Source: a virus. Taken from it: 38,036 bases of DNA. The translations under genes were made by a program, and so were the position numbers. The notes beneath the pieces are model-generated. The model had not been told where the DNA came from. It saw nothing but the letters and a program-made list of their open reading frames with translations, and searched no databases. Below, one piece after another: positions 24,804-32,887 of this stretch. The stretch is taken from positions 1 through 38,036 of the IMG/VR virus record IMGVR_UViG_3300042555_000899; one strand, given 5' to 3'. Within the stretch, counting starts at the first letter, position 1, and each line of letters opens with the position of its first letter.

Positions 24804-26771
24804 ATGGCAACAATTGTTGATTTAAATTCCGCTTATGATAATGCCGAAAATTCTATAAAGGCGATTCAGACGTTTAATCAAGTATCGGAAGATAACAAAC
24901 AAATTACTTCACAACAACAATCGTCTCAAGAAAAGGCTGCGGAAGAAACTGTAAGTCCTTTAACTCAATTACAGGAAAACAAAAAAAAATTTCAAAGACA
25001 AACTGAAACACAATTAGATAAATTATTAAATCTTAATCAATTATTGCCTGACAATAGATTATCGGGTAAGTCATCTAGTTCAGTTGTTTCATTAGTTAAA
25101 AATGATTTTTTAATCGCTTTAAATCAAATTAAATCTGAATTACCAGGTATTATTAAAAAGGCTATGTTAAAACAATTAGGTTGTTCACAAGAACAAACCT
25201 ATGACGTATCAACTTTTTCTGCTAATGGTATTTTTATTCCTGTTGAAAGTGTAGATTTATTTGGATTATTAAAAGAATCACCAACAACTCCTATGGGTAG
25301 ATTGATGTATGAAACAACGCCTATTAAAGTTCAACAAACACCATTTTCTATGAACCGTGAGTTATACTCAAGAATTCAAACTGAAGGTGTATCATATGAT
25401 GCTGTTAATGGTCAAAATTATATTGGTTTATCACAACAAAGTTTATTTGATGTTACATATGTTACAGAAGATGAAAATGGAAATCAAGGAAGTTTTTTTC
25501 AAGTAACATTACCAAACAGAGCCGATAATAAAAATTTAGTTAGTCAATTTATTACTGACTATTTTAACACTATCAAAATAGTTGATAGTAAGGATATATA
25601 TCTCCGAATATTTCAAGTTTTATTTGGTGCGATGTCCATACAATTAAAAAATGGTTCTGCAGAAACCGAAAGCCAATTAGTCTTTCAAAGAATATTAACT
25701 CGTATTTTAGGTTTATGTTTTGACGATAGGTCAGAAATTGATGTTAGTGGTGTTGCCAAAGTAGCACCTTTAGATGGGGTTGATGAATCTTTTTTTGAAT
25801 TAACAGATGTTGATTTAAGAACTATTGAAAGTGAGTTATCAAACATTCAAAGAGGTGTGGTTGAATATCCTGATTGTACTACGGTAAAATTACCAATAGA
25901 TACTGAAGCACTGTTTAATACTTTTAGTGGTATTTTAGAAATTAGTGATGATAATTCTGATGCTAATAGTAAAATTTTTAATAAATCAATTGCCTCTGTA
26001 ACAAATAATCCACAATGGCCTCAAGGACCTGAAATTCAATTTTCTGTGGATACCAATATAATCAAAGCAATACCACAAGCATTGTATGCAGCCGTTCTTT
26101 CACCAAAAGTATTATTACCTTTTATGGTGATGTATAAAGCAATTGAAGGAATTGCTCTTGGTAAAGTTGGTTCTGTAGTAAATGAAGTTTATAATTTACA
26201 AACATTTTTAAAAACTTTCCAAAAATTAAACATAGATGTTATGTCTGAAATAGGAGCAAGATTTGTAAAAATCTTACGTGATTTAATTGTTAGAGATATT
26301 AGAAAACTCCTTCAAAGTATTGTTAGAGATTTAAAAAAATCCCAAGTTGCAAAACAATACGCAGTGATATTTCAATTAATTGAAGGTGCAATATTAATAA
26401 CCCAATTAGTTACGGATTATAGAAAATGTAAAAGTGTGATTGGTGATATTATTAACATTATTGAGTTTGCCTTAAGGGGTACACGAATTGAAATCCCACC
26501 ATTTTTATTGTTTTTATCAACCTTTAGAACAGGATTTAACGATACAAGAGCGTCGTTAGAAGTAATTAAAGAACTACAAAGGGCTGGAATCCCAACGGGA
26601 CCTATGCCTGATGGAAGTCCAAATTTATTTTTACAATCAATAGTATCACAAATAAAAGGTACCGAATCTGAACGAACAAAAAATTCAAAAATGGTATCCA
26701 TGACTCCACCACAAGTAATAACACCAAGTGGGTTTACAGTCCCAAGACCAATGACAGGAATTCCATTATGA
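24804..26771 (+). CDS. Large virion-associated protein, family unrecognised
   Basis: A 655-residue protein with a Gln-rich helical N-terminus (about 1-80), a mixed middle (about 130-400) and a C-terminal half of long amphipathic and hydrophobic helices (VLLPFMVMYKAIEGIALG around 450-467, and ARFVKILRDLIVRDIRKLL). It ends in a Pro-rich tail (GFTVPRPMTGIPL). Between the sigma gene and a gp5-type OB-fold protein, it is most likely a baseplate or tail component; the helical half would suit a ring or tape-measure-associated protein. I cannot match it to a T4 protein. Its end overlaps the next gene by ATGA. Confidence 0.75.
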   Translation: MATIVDLNSAYDNAENSIKAIQTFNQVSEDNKQITSQQQSSQEKAAEETVSPLTQLQENKKKFQRQTETQLDKLLNLNQLLPDNRLSGKSSSSVVSLVKNDFLIALNQIKSELPGIIKKAMLKQLGCSQEQTYDVSTFSANGIFIPVESVDLFGLLKESPTTPMGRLMYETTPIKVQQTPFSMNRELYSRIQTEGVSYDAVNGQNYIGLSQQSLFDVTYVTEDENGNQGSFFQVTLPNRADNKNLVSQFITDYFNTIKIVDSKDIYLRIFQVLFGAMSIQLKNGSAETESQLVFQRILTRILGLCFDDRSEIDVSGVAKVAPLDGVDESFFELTDVDLRTIESELSNIQRGVVEYPDCTTVKLPIDTEALFNTFSGILEISDDNSDANSKIFNKSIASVTNNPQWPQGPEIQFSVDTNIIKAIPQALYAAVLSPKVLLPFMVMYKAIEGIALGKVGSVVNEVYNLQTFLKTFQKLNIDVMSEIGARFVKILRDLIVRDIRKLLQSIVRDLKKSQVAKQYAVIFQLIEGAILITQLVTDYRKCKSVIGDIINIIEFALRGTRIEIPPFLLFLSTFRTGFNDTRASLEVIKELQRAGIPTGPMPDGSPNLFLQSIVSQIKGTESERTKNSKMVSMTPPQVITPSGFTVPRPMTGIPL

Positions 26772-26986
26772 TTACAACAAATAAAATATCGTTTGACGAA
26801 GCCAATGAAATAATCTCTGATATCAAAAACAGAGGTAATGGTGATTTAACTAAAGTTATGGATTTTTTAAATGAAGATTTTGAAGAAACAAAAAATCTTA
26901 TTGTAGAATTATCCAAACATTTAGATAACATTGAAACTTTATACGATAGTGTATTAAAAGAATATAATTCACGAAACAATGGATAA
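26768..26986 (+). CDS. Unrecognised 72-residue protein
   Basis: A short acidic helical protein (ANEIISDIKNRGNGDLTKVM, then ETKNLIVELSKHLDNIETLY), resembling a small chaperone or coiled-coil adaptor. No family recognised. It starts by ATGA overlap with the 655-residue gene and its last 8 bases overlap the OB-fold gene, placing it firmly in the virion operon. A minus-strand frame over the same interval is a shadow. Confidence 0.72.
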   Translation: MITTNKISFDEANEIISDIKNRGNGDLTKVMDFLNEDFEETKNLIVELSKHLDNIETLYDSVLKEYNSRNNG

Positions 26987-28466
26987 GTCACAGAAAAAAA
27001 TAATATTTCCTGCCGAAGTTGTTAACAATCAAGACCCACAAATGTTGGGTCGTATTAGAGCGTATCCATTAGACCAAAATACAAGAGCCGTATTAGAAGG
27101 TTATAGTTTTAATCCTGTAACAGATGTTTGGGGACCAAAAGACCCCTTCGTGCAATTACCGTTATTACCAATGTTTTTTAGTCAAGTTCCTGAAGTTGGG
27201 GAAAGAGTTAACATTATTTACCAAAATAGTTTATACCCATTCCAAGACCAATATTATGTTCAAGGAGCCTATTCAACACCAATGAGTTTACCGTTTGAAA
27301 ACATTCAAGCTGCAAACAAATATACATCATTAGGTGATAGAGTTTTAAGTACATTATCCGTTAAAAATAAAGACGGTACATATAAGAATGAAAAATCTTA
27401 TGGTGTATTTCCTGAACCTGGTGACAACGCTTTATTAGGTAGAGGTGCTGCCGATGTTATTGTAAGAAGAAATAGTGTTCTTTTAAGAGCCGGAAAAACA
27501 AAAAGGTTTGATACAAATAAATTACCTATTGCCAATACAAATAGAGCTTTTCTTCAAGTATCAAATTTTGATTCATCAATTAAAAGCAAAAAAACACAAA
27601 CTCTTATTAAACTTGGGACTGCAAACCAACAAATTAAAAAATTAGTTGAATGGGAAGTTCAAAATTTGGAAAACCAACAAAACGCATTTACAGGTTCAAT
27701 AAGATTATATTCATTAAAACCAGTTAATAAAACATTATCAGACAATATTGATTATGATAGTGATTTAGAAGATGTAAAATCTTTGGAATACTATCAAAAT
27801 TTCATTGGTTATTCATTTGAAAGAACCGTAAAATTAATTAATGATTTTATTATTGGTGTTAATAATGGTCAAATACCGAATGGTCCAATTGTTGAAAATC
27901 AATTCCCATTTATTTATAGACCAAACGTTACCGCAAGGAAAATATTAAGAGATATTTCAACAACCGCAAATGCCGTTGTTTTTACAAACGCATCAAGAAT
28001 TGCAAACTCAATTACATTAAATCCAGGTTTAGGTACACAAGCAATAAAGTACGCAATTGTACGTTCAAAAGGTGAAGTAGGAAAACCTATTAAAGTTAAT
28101 TTGGAGGATGTGGTTCCAAAAGAAGTTGTTGCCGATTATGGAACATTTTTTGCTGGAGGTGCCGATACTGTCTACCTTTTATCACATAAGTCAAACAAAC
28201 CTGTTGATTTAGAGGGTACAATATATGGTATTACACAACAAGATATTATTGATAAAGTATTACCATTTACATCATCAATGGTTAGAGGTGAAGAACTAAT
28301 TGACCTACTTAATTTAATCGTTAGATTCTTGGTTGCTCACGTCCATCCAGTACCAGGAACCCCACCAGTTCCCGTTGCAACAGACGGAACACAATCCACA
28401 CAAATATTGTTTGAATTACAAAATGCGGTAAATAAAATTCTAAATCCAAATATTAGAATTAATTGA
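26979..28466 (+). CDS. Baseplate hub protein with gp5-type OB-fold
   Basis: Residues about 8-100 look like the N-terminal OB-fold of T4 gp5/VgrG-type hub proteins: AEVVNNQDPQMLGRIRAYPL, then PFVQLPLLPMFFSQVPEVGE, then a strand with QDQYYVQGAY. The rest (about 140-470) has no visible lysozyme domain or VgrG needle repeats, unlike T4 gp5 (575 residues). The C-terminal phrase VAHVHPVPGTPPVPVA (about 448-463) contains an HxH-type motif common in phage baseplate proteins. It probably forms part of the hub or spike near the tail tip. It starts within the 72-residue gene. Confidence 0.8.
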   Translation: MDKSQKKIIFPAEVVNNQDPQMLGRIRAYPLDQNTRAVLEGYSFNPVTDVWGPKDPFVQLPLLPMFFSQVPEVGERVNIIYQNSLYPFQDQYYVQGAYSTPMSLPFENIQAANKYTSLGDRVLSTLSVKNKDGTYKNEKSYGVFPEPGDNALLGRGAADVIVRRNSVLLRAGKTKRFDTNKLPIANTNRAFLQVSNFDSSIKSKKTQTLIKLGTANQQIKKLVEWEVQNLENQQNAFTGSIRLYSLKPVNKTLSDNIDYDSDLEDVKSLEYYQNFIGYSFERTVKLINDFIIGVNNGQIPNGPIVENQFPFIYRPNVTARKILRDISTTANAVVFTNASRIANSITLNPGLGTQAIKYAIVRSKGEVGKPIKVNLEDVVPKEVVADYGTFFAGGADTVYLLSHKSNKPVDLEGTIYGITQQDIIDKVLPFTSSMVRGEELIDLLNLIVRFLVAHVHPVPGTPPVPVATDGTQSTQILFELQNAVNKILNPNIRIN

Positions 28467-28473
28467 TATTTAT
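28467..28473 (+). promoter_or_regulatory. Candidate phage promoter element TATTTATATAG upstream of 28489
   Basis: TATTTAT starts 22 bases before the ATG at 28489, overlapping the end of the intergenic gap. Position and sequence match the elements before 3574 (23 bases) and 37428 (22 bases). Confidence 0.45.
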
Positions 28474-28488
28474 ATAGTAAAATATATA

Positions 28489-29976
28489 ATGTCAATTTTA
28501 AGGTCATATTTTAACAAGAACAACACAATCCAATTAAACAGTGTAGTTAATACGGGTAGAAACCCAATTACACAACTTTATTTTGGGGGTGACTTAGCCA
28601 CTTTTGCACCAAGAGGGTTTACAAGATTTCTTTTTGATTTGGATTTAGCAGATTTAATAGAAGGTGTTGCCACAGGCACAATATCAACAGGTTGTACAAC
28701 AGGAATGACTCATGTGTTAAACATGACAAATACATCAGCGTTTGATATTGATTTACTAAATACAACAACAACTGATGGTTCTCGTAGAGCAACATCATTT
28801 GATTTAATATTATTCAGGATACCTGAATATTCAGGAACCACAGGTAATCCCCAAGATTGGGATGAAGGTGTTGGTTTTGATTATACATACCAACCTGTAG
28901 TGGGTCAATTCTCAGATAACGTACCATTTAGTGAAAGACCATCCAACTGGTTCCAAACAACCACTATAAATAATTGGTCATATCCAGGATTATATAACAA
29001 CACCAATACAATACCAACAACATCACTTTCAGGATTAAATTATTCTGCTTTAACAATCGTTGATACCCAACATTTTGAGTTTGGTAATGAAGATATTAAC
29101 TTTGATATGACAAGTGAAATCAATGGTATTTTAAACGGTAGTATTACAGGTGTTACAGGTTGGGGTGTTGCATATGTTCCCGAAGTAGAAAACATCTCAG
29201 GATTGACTGAAACTTATTCTGTGGGGTTCTTTACCCGTCACACCCAAACGTTCTACCAGCCCTTCTTACAAACCACATACGATGATATTATTAAGGATGA
29301 TAGAAACACTTTTGCACAGAACAGAACAAATCAGTTATATTTGTATGTTTATCAAAATGGTGACTTTGTAAATTTGGACGAAAACCCTGTTGTTGATATT
29401 TTAAATCCTGATGGTGAACCTATTTCAGGTTATACTGGATTAACCACTTGTTTACGTACAAAAGGTGTGTATGAAGTAGTAGTACCACCATTGAATGGAT
29501 ATTATACACCATGTCAATTCACGGATAAATGGACTAATATTGTTATTGATGGTAATAATTTATCTGACATTGAAAATGATTTTGTTTTATTACCCACATC
29601 TTCAGCATATCAAATTGGTGTTCAATCTAAAGACCCAATCCTTTATGGTTTTGATTTTAGTGGTATTAAACAAAATGAAAAAATACTTAACACCGATATT
29701 CGTAAAGTGATGGTAACTATCAAACAAGCTTACACAAGTCAGGTTGTTTTAAATAGTATTGATACATTTTATAGAGTATATGTTAGAGAAGGTAATACCG
29801 AAGTACAAGTTCAAGATTGGACACCAATCAATAGAACACCCAATGAATACTACTTTATGTTTGATACAAGAGATAAAATACCAAATCAATATTATGTTGA
29901 TATAAAAGTGAATACTAGCGGAGAACGAGATACTTATCAAAAAGAATTAATGTTCCAAATCGTAAACAAAAAATGA
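28489..29976 (+). CDS. Probable virion structural protein, beta-rich
   Basis: The 495-residue protein is rich in Thr, Asn, Tyr and beta-strand patterns, with Gly-Thr-rich loops (TGTISTGCTTGMTHV, about 62-76) and a C-terminal immunoglobulin-like series of strands (KVMVTIKQAYTSQVVLNSID, then FYRVYVREG). No signal peptide or membrane segment. Such composition is typical of tail-fibre, baseplate-appendage or head-decoration proteins. Position after the OB-fold gene and behind its own candidate late promoter support a structural role. Family not recognised. The end overlaps the next gene by ATGA. Confidence 0.75.
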   Translation: MSILRSYFNKNNTIQLNSVVNTGRNPITQLYFGGDLATFAPRGFTRFLFDLDLADLIEGVATGTISTGCTTGMTHVLNMTNTSAFDIDLLNTTTTDGSRRATSFDLILFRIPEYSGTTGNPQDWDEGVGFDYTYQPVVGQFSDNVPFSERPSNWFQTTTINNWSYPGLYNNTNTIPTTSLSGLNYSALTIVDTQHFEFGNEDINFDMTSEINGILNGSITGVTGWGVAYVPEVENISGLTETYSVGFFTRHTQTFYQPFLQTTYDDIIKDDRNTFAQNRTNQLYLYVYQNGDFVNLDENPVVDILNPDGEPISGYTGLTTCLRTKGVYEVVVPPLNGYYTPCQFTDKWTNIVIDGNNLSDIENDFVLLPTSSAYQIGVQSKDPILYGFDFSGIKQNEKILNTDIRKVMVTIKQAYTSQVVLNSIDTFYRVYVREGNTEVQVQDWTPINRTPNEYYFMFDTRDKIPNQYYVDIKVNTSGERDTYQKELMFQIVNKK

Positions 29977-30443
29977 AAAAAATAGTTAGACTTAATGAAT
30001 CTATGATTCAAAACCTTGTAAGAAAAGTATTACAAGAACAAAAAAATGAAAGATACATGTTCTTCTCTAATTTAGAACAAATGAAAAGACAATGTGAAAT
30101 GTTGTTAGATTTAGATGAATCACAAATTGAAAGTATTCTTGACAATGGTCATGACTGGGCTCAAGACCACATTTCTGAAGCAAAAAACAATATGGACCAA
30201 GTCTTTGATTTTTTAATGAATGAAATCAATGGGGGTGAAGACGAAACAATGGAGGTTGAGCCTAATATGATGGAAGGTAAGAAAAAAACGGGAACAAAAT
30301 TATGTGTTCGTGGTAAAGCTGCTGCTAAAGCAAAGTATGATGTTTACCCTTCGGCATATGCGAATGGTTATGCGGTTCAAGTGTGTAAAGGTAGGATGCC
30401 TGGTTTAGACGGAAAAAAACATTGTTCAGGTGCCTATTGTTAA
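29973..30443 (+). CDS. Small protein with N-terminal helix motif and C-terminal Cys-containing domain
   Basis: Residues 7-24 (LNESMIQNLVRKVLQEQK) are an amphipathic helix of a type that recurs at the N-termini of unrelated phage proteins and contains two L-x-E sites. Residues 110-140 contain KLCVRGKAAAKAKYDVYPS followed by AYANGY and VCKG, a phrase I recognise as recurring in proteins of large phages and some algal viruses, function unknown. Four Cys (111, 138, 151, 156) fall in this C-terminal half. The middle is acidic. It may be head-packaged and processed by the prohead protease, which is inference. Confidence 0.78.
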   Translation: MKKIVRLNESMIQNLVRKVLQEQKNERYMFFSNLEQMKRQCEMLLDLDESQIESILDNGHDWAQDHISEAKNNMDQVFDFLMNEINGGEDETMEVEPNMMEGKKKTGTKLCVRGKAAAKAKYDVYPSAYANGYAVQVCKGRMPGLDGKKHCSGAYC

Positions 30444-30466
30444 TTCAAAAAAAATTATTATCTTTG
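30437..30466 (+). promoter_or_regulatory. Bacteroidetes-type housekeeping promoter (TTG-N19-TATCTTTG)
   Basis: TTG (30437-30439) and TATCTTTG (30459-30466) are separated by 19 bases, matching the Bacteroidetes primary-sigma consensus TTTG-N19-TAnnTTTG except that the first T is A. Initiation a few bases downstream would leave a short leader before the ATG at 30480. It indicates that the 30480 gene can be read by unmodified host polymerase. Confidence 0.65.
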
Positions 30467-30479
30467 AATCCATATTAAA

Positions 30480-30887
30480 ATGAAAGAATACAAACACATA
30501 TTCAAAAGGTGGATTCAACGAATGTACATTGATTCTGCAAGAAAAATGGACTACGAACGTGGTCACAGGTCAAAATACGAGTTGGATTGTTTATCAATTT
30601 GTAAAAAATTGATTGATAAACCAGATACTCAATTATTAATGACACCACTTTCAAATAAAAAATACATACACAATCCTGCAAATTCTATTTTTATAACAAT
30701 TGAAGGTAATACAGTTAATGTAATTAATCACAAATATTCATATACGGTTGTAATTCAAGACAAATCAAAAATTGAAATAACAAATCACTTTAATGAAGTT
30801 TTAGAAAGTCAAAGATTAAAAATGGAAGAAGAAATTACTTCCAATATTAAACATTCTCTTAAGAATATATTACAAACATTAGTTTGA
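30480..30887 (+). CDS. Unrecognised 135-residue basic protein
   Basis: No family recognised. The protein is basic at both ends (MKEYKHIFKRWIQRMY, and a C-terminal helix SNIKHSLKNILQTLV) with a beta-rich middle (SIFITIEGNTVNVINHKYSY). No signal peptide or membrane segment. It has its own host-type promoter, in contrast to its operon-borne neighbours, suggesting early or constitutive expression. Its last nine bases overlap the end of the convergent minus-strand gene. Confidence 0.75.
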   Translation: MKEYKHIFKRWIQRMYIDSARKMDYERGHRSKYELDCLSICKKLIDKPDTQLLMTPLSNKKYIHNPANSIFITIEGNTVNVINHKYSYTVVIQDKSKIEITNHFNEVLESQRLKMEEEITSNIKHSLKNILQTLV

Positions 30888-31436
30888 TGGACAAACTTCC
30901 TTAGCAATTTTTTCTGTTTGTCCTTCATCAATTAGTCCTATTCTGTGTAGTACACAATAATATCTTGGATTTTCATTTAAATGTTGTTGTGCAATTTTAC
31001 GAGCTTCTTTTAAATCTTTAGCATATTGCGATTCAACCATTTCTCCAAGGTCTATCATTTTGTTTTTTCTGACCTGTTCGTTGAGGATGGACTTAATAAA
31101 TTGTCTCATACCTTCATTAGTGTTTTTCTTTTTGGGTTTATAAGAGGTCATTACTGGTTTTTGACCTTTACCTGATTGAGTATCTTTTTTTTCGGCTTCT
31201 CTTTTTTGTCTACAAGCATTTTGTTTTGCGGAATCGCTCATTTTACCCGCAACACCTGCTGCTCTACACTTTGGATAAGCACCTTTATCAGTGTCTGAAC
31301 GACCACAAGGTGGATGTTTTCCATTTTTATCTTTACTACAAATATTAACCCATGGCCCTTTAGGCTGACTACTTCCTTTTGGCTTCTTTTTTTTGCCAAA
31401 CCATACTGCCAAATCTTCATTTAATTGTTGTTCCAT
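30879..31436 (-). CDS. Cys-rich basic domain (DUF5872-like) plus DUF5661-like C-terminus
   Basis: Residues about 14-80 contain Lys-rich GKKKKPKGS, PWVNICSKDKNGKHPPCGRS and AYPKCRAAGVAGKMSDSA, resembling the small DUF5872-type domain found in phage proteins. Cys33, Cys44, Cys57 and Cys75 could bind zinc. The C-terminal half has MRQFIKSILNEQ (110-121), a recurrent amphipathic helix, then LKEARKIAQQHLNENPRYY (142-160), similar to DUF5661. The N-terminus MEQQLNE|DLAV carries an L-x-E site. Family calls are from memory of consensus phrases and are tentative. It is the only minus-strand gene inside this otherwise plus-strand stretch. Confidence 0.8.
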   Translation of the reverse strand: MEQQLNEDLAVWFGKKKKPKGSSQPKGPWVNICSKDKNGKHPPCGRSDTDKGAYPKCRAAGVAGKMSDSAKQNACRQKREAEKKDTQSGKGQKPVMTSYKPKKKNTNEGMRQFIKSILNEQVRKNKMIDLGEMVESQYAKDLKEARKIAQQHLNENPRYYCVLHRIGLIDEGQTEKIAKEVCPSN

Positions 31437-31469
31437 GTTGTTTTTGTGAAAAAAATTACGATACTTAAC

Positions 31470-31476
31470 ATAAATA
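31470..31476 (-). promoter_or_regulatory. Candidate promoter element TATTTATG upstream of the minus 31436 gene
   Basis: Minus-strand TATTTATG starts 40 bases before the ATG at 31436. On the plus strand the same bases (CATAAATA) lie just before the divergent gene at 31486, so as in the 3526/3574 gap the element could serve either direction. Confidence 0.3.
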
Positions 31477-31485
31477 TAAAACCAT

Positions 31486-31725
31486 ATGGAAAATACTAAA
31501 AATACTGAAGAAATATCAAAAAAAACGCAAGAAATTATTGGTTCTCTTTTTGATACAATACATTACACATCAAATGAACAATTAAATTCATTTATTGATG
31601 GTATGAATGAAGAACAAGCAATATATTGTATAAGACAAGCATTAATTGCTTGCCACGTTAGAGGCTCATTTACAATGGAAGAAACTGAAGCAGTTTCAAA
31701 GTCTTTAAGAATTATTAACACCTAA
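31486..31725 (+). CDS. Unrecognised 79-residue protein
   Basis: A small helical acidic protein (SKKTQEIIGSLFDTIHYTSN, then FIDGMNEEQAIYCIRQALIA). No family recognised. It is divergent from the 31436 gene and ends five bases before the stop of the convergent minus gene, with no terminator visible between them. Confidence 0.72.
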   Translation: MENTKNTEEISKKTQEIIGSLFDTIHYTSNEQLNSFIDGMNEEQAIYCIRQALIACHVRGSFTMEETEAVSKSLRIINT

Positions 31726-31730
31726 ACTCC

Positions 31731-32588
31731 TTATGAGTCAGTAGGTGTAGGTGTTGGAGTCTCAGTTGGTGTTTCAGTATTAGTTGGAGTAACCGTAGGT
31801 GTAGTAGTTGGTGTTTCAGTATTAGTTGGAGTAACCGTAGGTGTTGATGTATTAGTAGGTGTCGGAGTCTCAGTTGGTGTTTCAGTATTAGTTGGTGTTG
31901 GTGTATTAGTCGGAGTTTCTGTTACAGTAGGTGTTGGTGTGTTAGTTGGAGTTTCCGTATTAGTTGTTGTAGGTGTAGGAGTTTCCGTATTAGTAGGTGT
32001 TGGTGTTGGTGTATTTGTTGAAGTTACAGTATTAGTTGGAGTAACCGTAGGTGTTGATGTATTAGTTGGTGTTGGTGTATTAGTCGGAGTTTCTGTTACA
32101 GTAGGTGTTGGTGTATTAGTCGGAGTTTCTGTTACAGTAGGTGTTGGTGTGTTAGTTGGAGTTTCCGTATTAGTTGGTGTGTTAGTTGGAGTTTCCGTAT
32201 TAGTTGTTGTAGGTGTAGGAGTTTCCGTATTAGTAGGTGTTGGTGTATTTGTTGAAGTTACAGTATTAGTTGGAGTAACCGTAGGTGTTGATGTGTTAGT
32301 TGGTGTTACACTTGGAGTTACTGATGGAGTTGAGGTATTACTTGGTGTTGGAGTTGGCGTAGTAGATGAAGAACTTGGAGTTTGAGTAACGGGTGGCCAT
32401 TCAATTGTAGAATCTACTGTTAAATTTGAAAACGCAGTTTTATACGTACCATCAACATACCAAATGTTTACAGTTTCACCTATTTGAATTTCATAATTAT
32501 TAACAACAAAATTATCATTACATCTTGTATAAGAAATAACACTTATTCTACCTAAATTGTTGGTAATTATACTTTTTTTACAAGCCAT
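31731..32588 (-). CDS. Small beta-domain protein with long Thr-Pro repeat tail
   Basis: Residues 1-66 ([20 protein letters not shown], then [20 protein letters not shown]) form a compact beta domain shared with the adjacent 66-residue protein. Residues about 68-285 are almost purely Thr, Pro, Asn, Glu, Val and Ser in units such as [12 protein letters not shown], like the linkers of the giant fibre. No C-terminal binding domain follows the repeats; the frame ends PTPTPTDS then stop. It may be an appendage or head-decoration protein with a stalk, or a remnant of a longer fibre. Gap to the paralogue is 9 bases. Confidence 0.8.
   Translation of the reverse strand: MACKKSIITNNLGRISVISYTRCNDNFVVNNYEIQIGETVNIWYVDGTYKTAFSNLTVDSTIEWPPVTQTPSSSSTTPTPTPSNTSTPSVTPSVTPTNTSTPTVTPTNTVTSTNTPTPTNTETPTPTTTNTETPTNTPTNTETPTNTPTPTVTETPTNTPTPTVTETPTNTPTPTNTSTPTVTPTNTVTSTNTPTPTPTNTETPTPTTTNTETPTNTPTPTVTETPTNTPTPTNTETPTETPTPTNTSTPTVTPTNTETPTTTPTVTPTNTETPTETPTPTPTDS
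31734..32384 (-). repeat. Thr-Pro-rich coding repeat array
   Basis: Low-complexity array of 6-base (Thr-Pro-type) and 36-base units in the tail of the 31731 gene. It includes a near-identical duplication: 31939-32060 and 32179-32294 match except for six bases lost in the second copy and one or two substitutions. All indels keep the frame. Confidence 0.9.
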
Positions 32589-32597
32589 GTCAAATTA

Positions 32598-32798
32598 TTA
32601 TTGAGGCCAATCTACCGTATTTGTTAGTGTAACACCCGCAAATGCCGTTCTAAATGTACCGGTCACATACCAAATATTAACGGTTTCACCTGGTTGAATT
32701 TCATAATTATTAACTACAAAATTATCATCACATCTTGTGTATGATATTACTATAATACTTGAAGCAGTATTTGTTATTGTTGATTTTTTACAAGCCAT
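32598..32798 (-). CDS. Small beta-domain protein, tail-less paralogue of the 31731 gene
   Basis: At 66 residues it is MACKKSTITNTASSIIVISY followed by a strand pair ([20 protein letters not shown]) and TVDWPQ then stop. It matches the N-terminal domain of the adjacent 285-residue protein through nearly its whole length, with about two-thirds identity by eye. It ends exactly where the paralogue's repeat tail begins, so this gene is a complete single-domain form. It is the first gene after the capsid terminator and may be a separately expressed head or fibre accessory. Confidence 0.8.
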   Translation of the reverse strand: MACKKSTITNTASSIIVISYTRCDDNFVVNNYEIQPGETVNIWYVTGTFRTAFAGVTLTNTVDWPQ

Positions 32799-32822
32799 AA
32801 TTTAATTATTATTTTTATACAT

Positions 32823-32829
32823 ATAAATA
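32823..32829 (-). promoter_or_regulatory. Candidate phage promoter element TATTTATATG upstream of 32798
   Basis: Minus-strand GTATTTATATG (32830-32820) starts about 31 bases before the ATG at 32798 and lies just downstream of the capsid-gene terminator, so transcription can restart here. It is nearly identical to the element before the 36361 gene. Confidence 0.45.
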
Positions 32830-32841
32830 CCACGTAAAAAC

Positions 32842-32870
32842 AAAAAAGGGAACCGAAGCTCCCTTTTTTT
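32842..32870 (-). terminator. Factor-independent terminator with UUCG tetraloop after the capsid gene
   Basis: On the minus strand the RNA folds as GGGAGC-UUCG-GUUCCC, flanked by an A run before and a U run after. The C(UUCG)G loop is an exceptionally stable tetraloop often used in T4 terminators. It lies 18 bases past the capsid stop. The A/T symmetry could let it work in both directions. Confidence 0.92.
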
Positions 32871-32887
32871 ATAAGTTTTAAGATAAA

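Noticed and set aside
31939-32385. Plus-strand Gly-Val-rich frame of 148 codons
   Set aside because: Shadow of the minus-strand Thr-Pro array; the minus gene has a proper N-terminal domain and paralogue.
32822-32829. T4 late promoter TATAAATA on the plus strand (also at 36384-36391)
   Set aside because: No plus-strand gene follows either copy; the same bases read as TATTTATA in the direction of the minus-strand genes, which fits the other sites.
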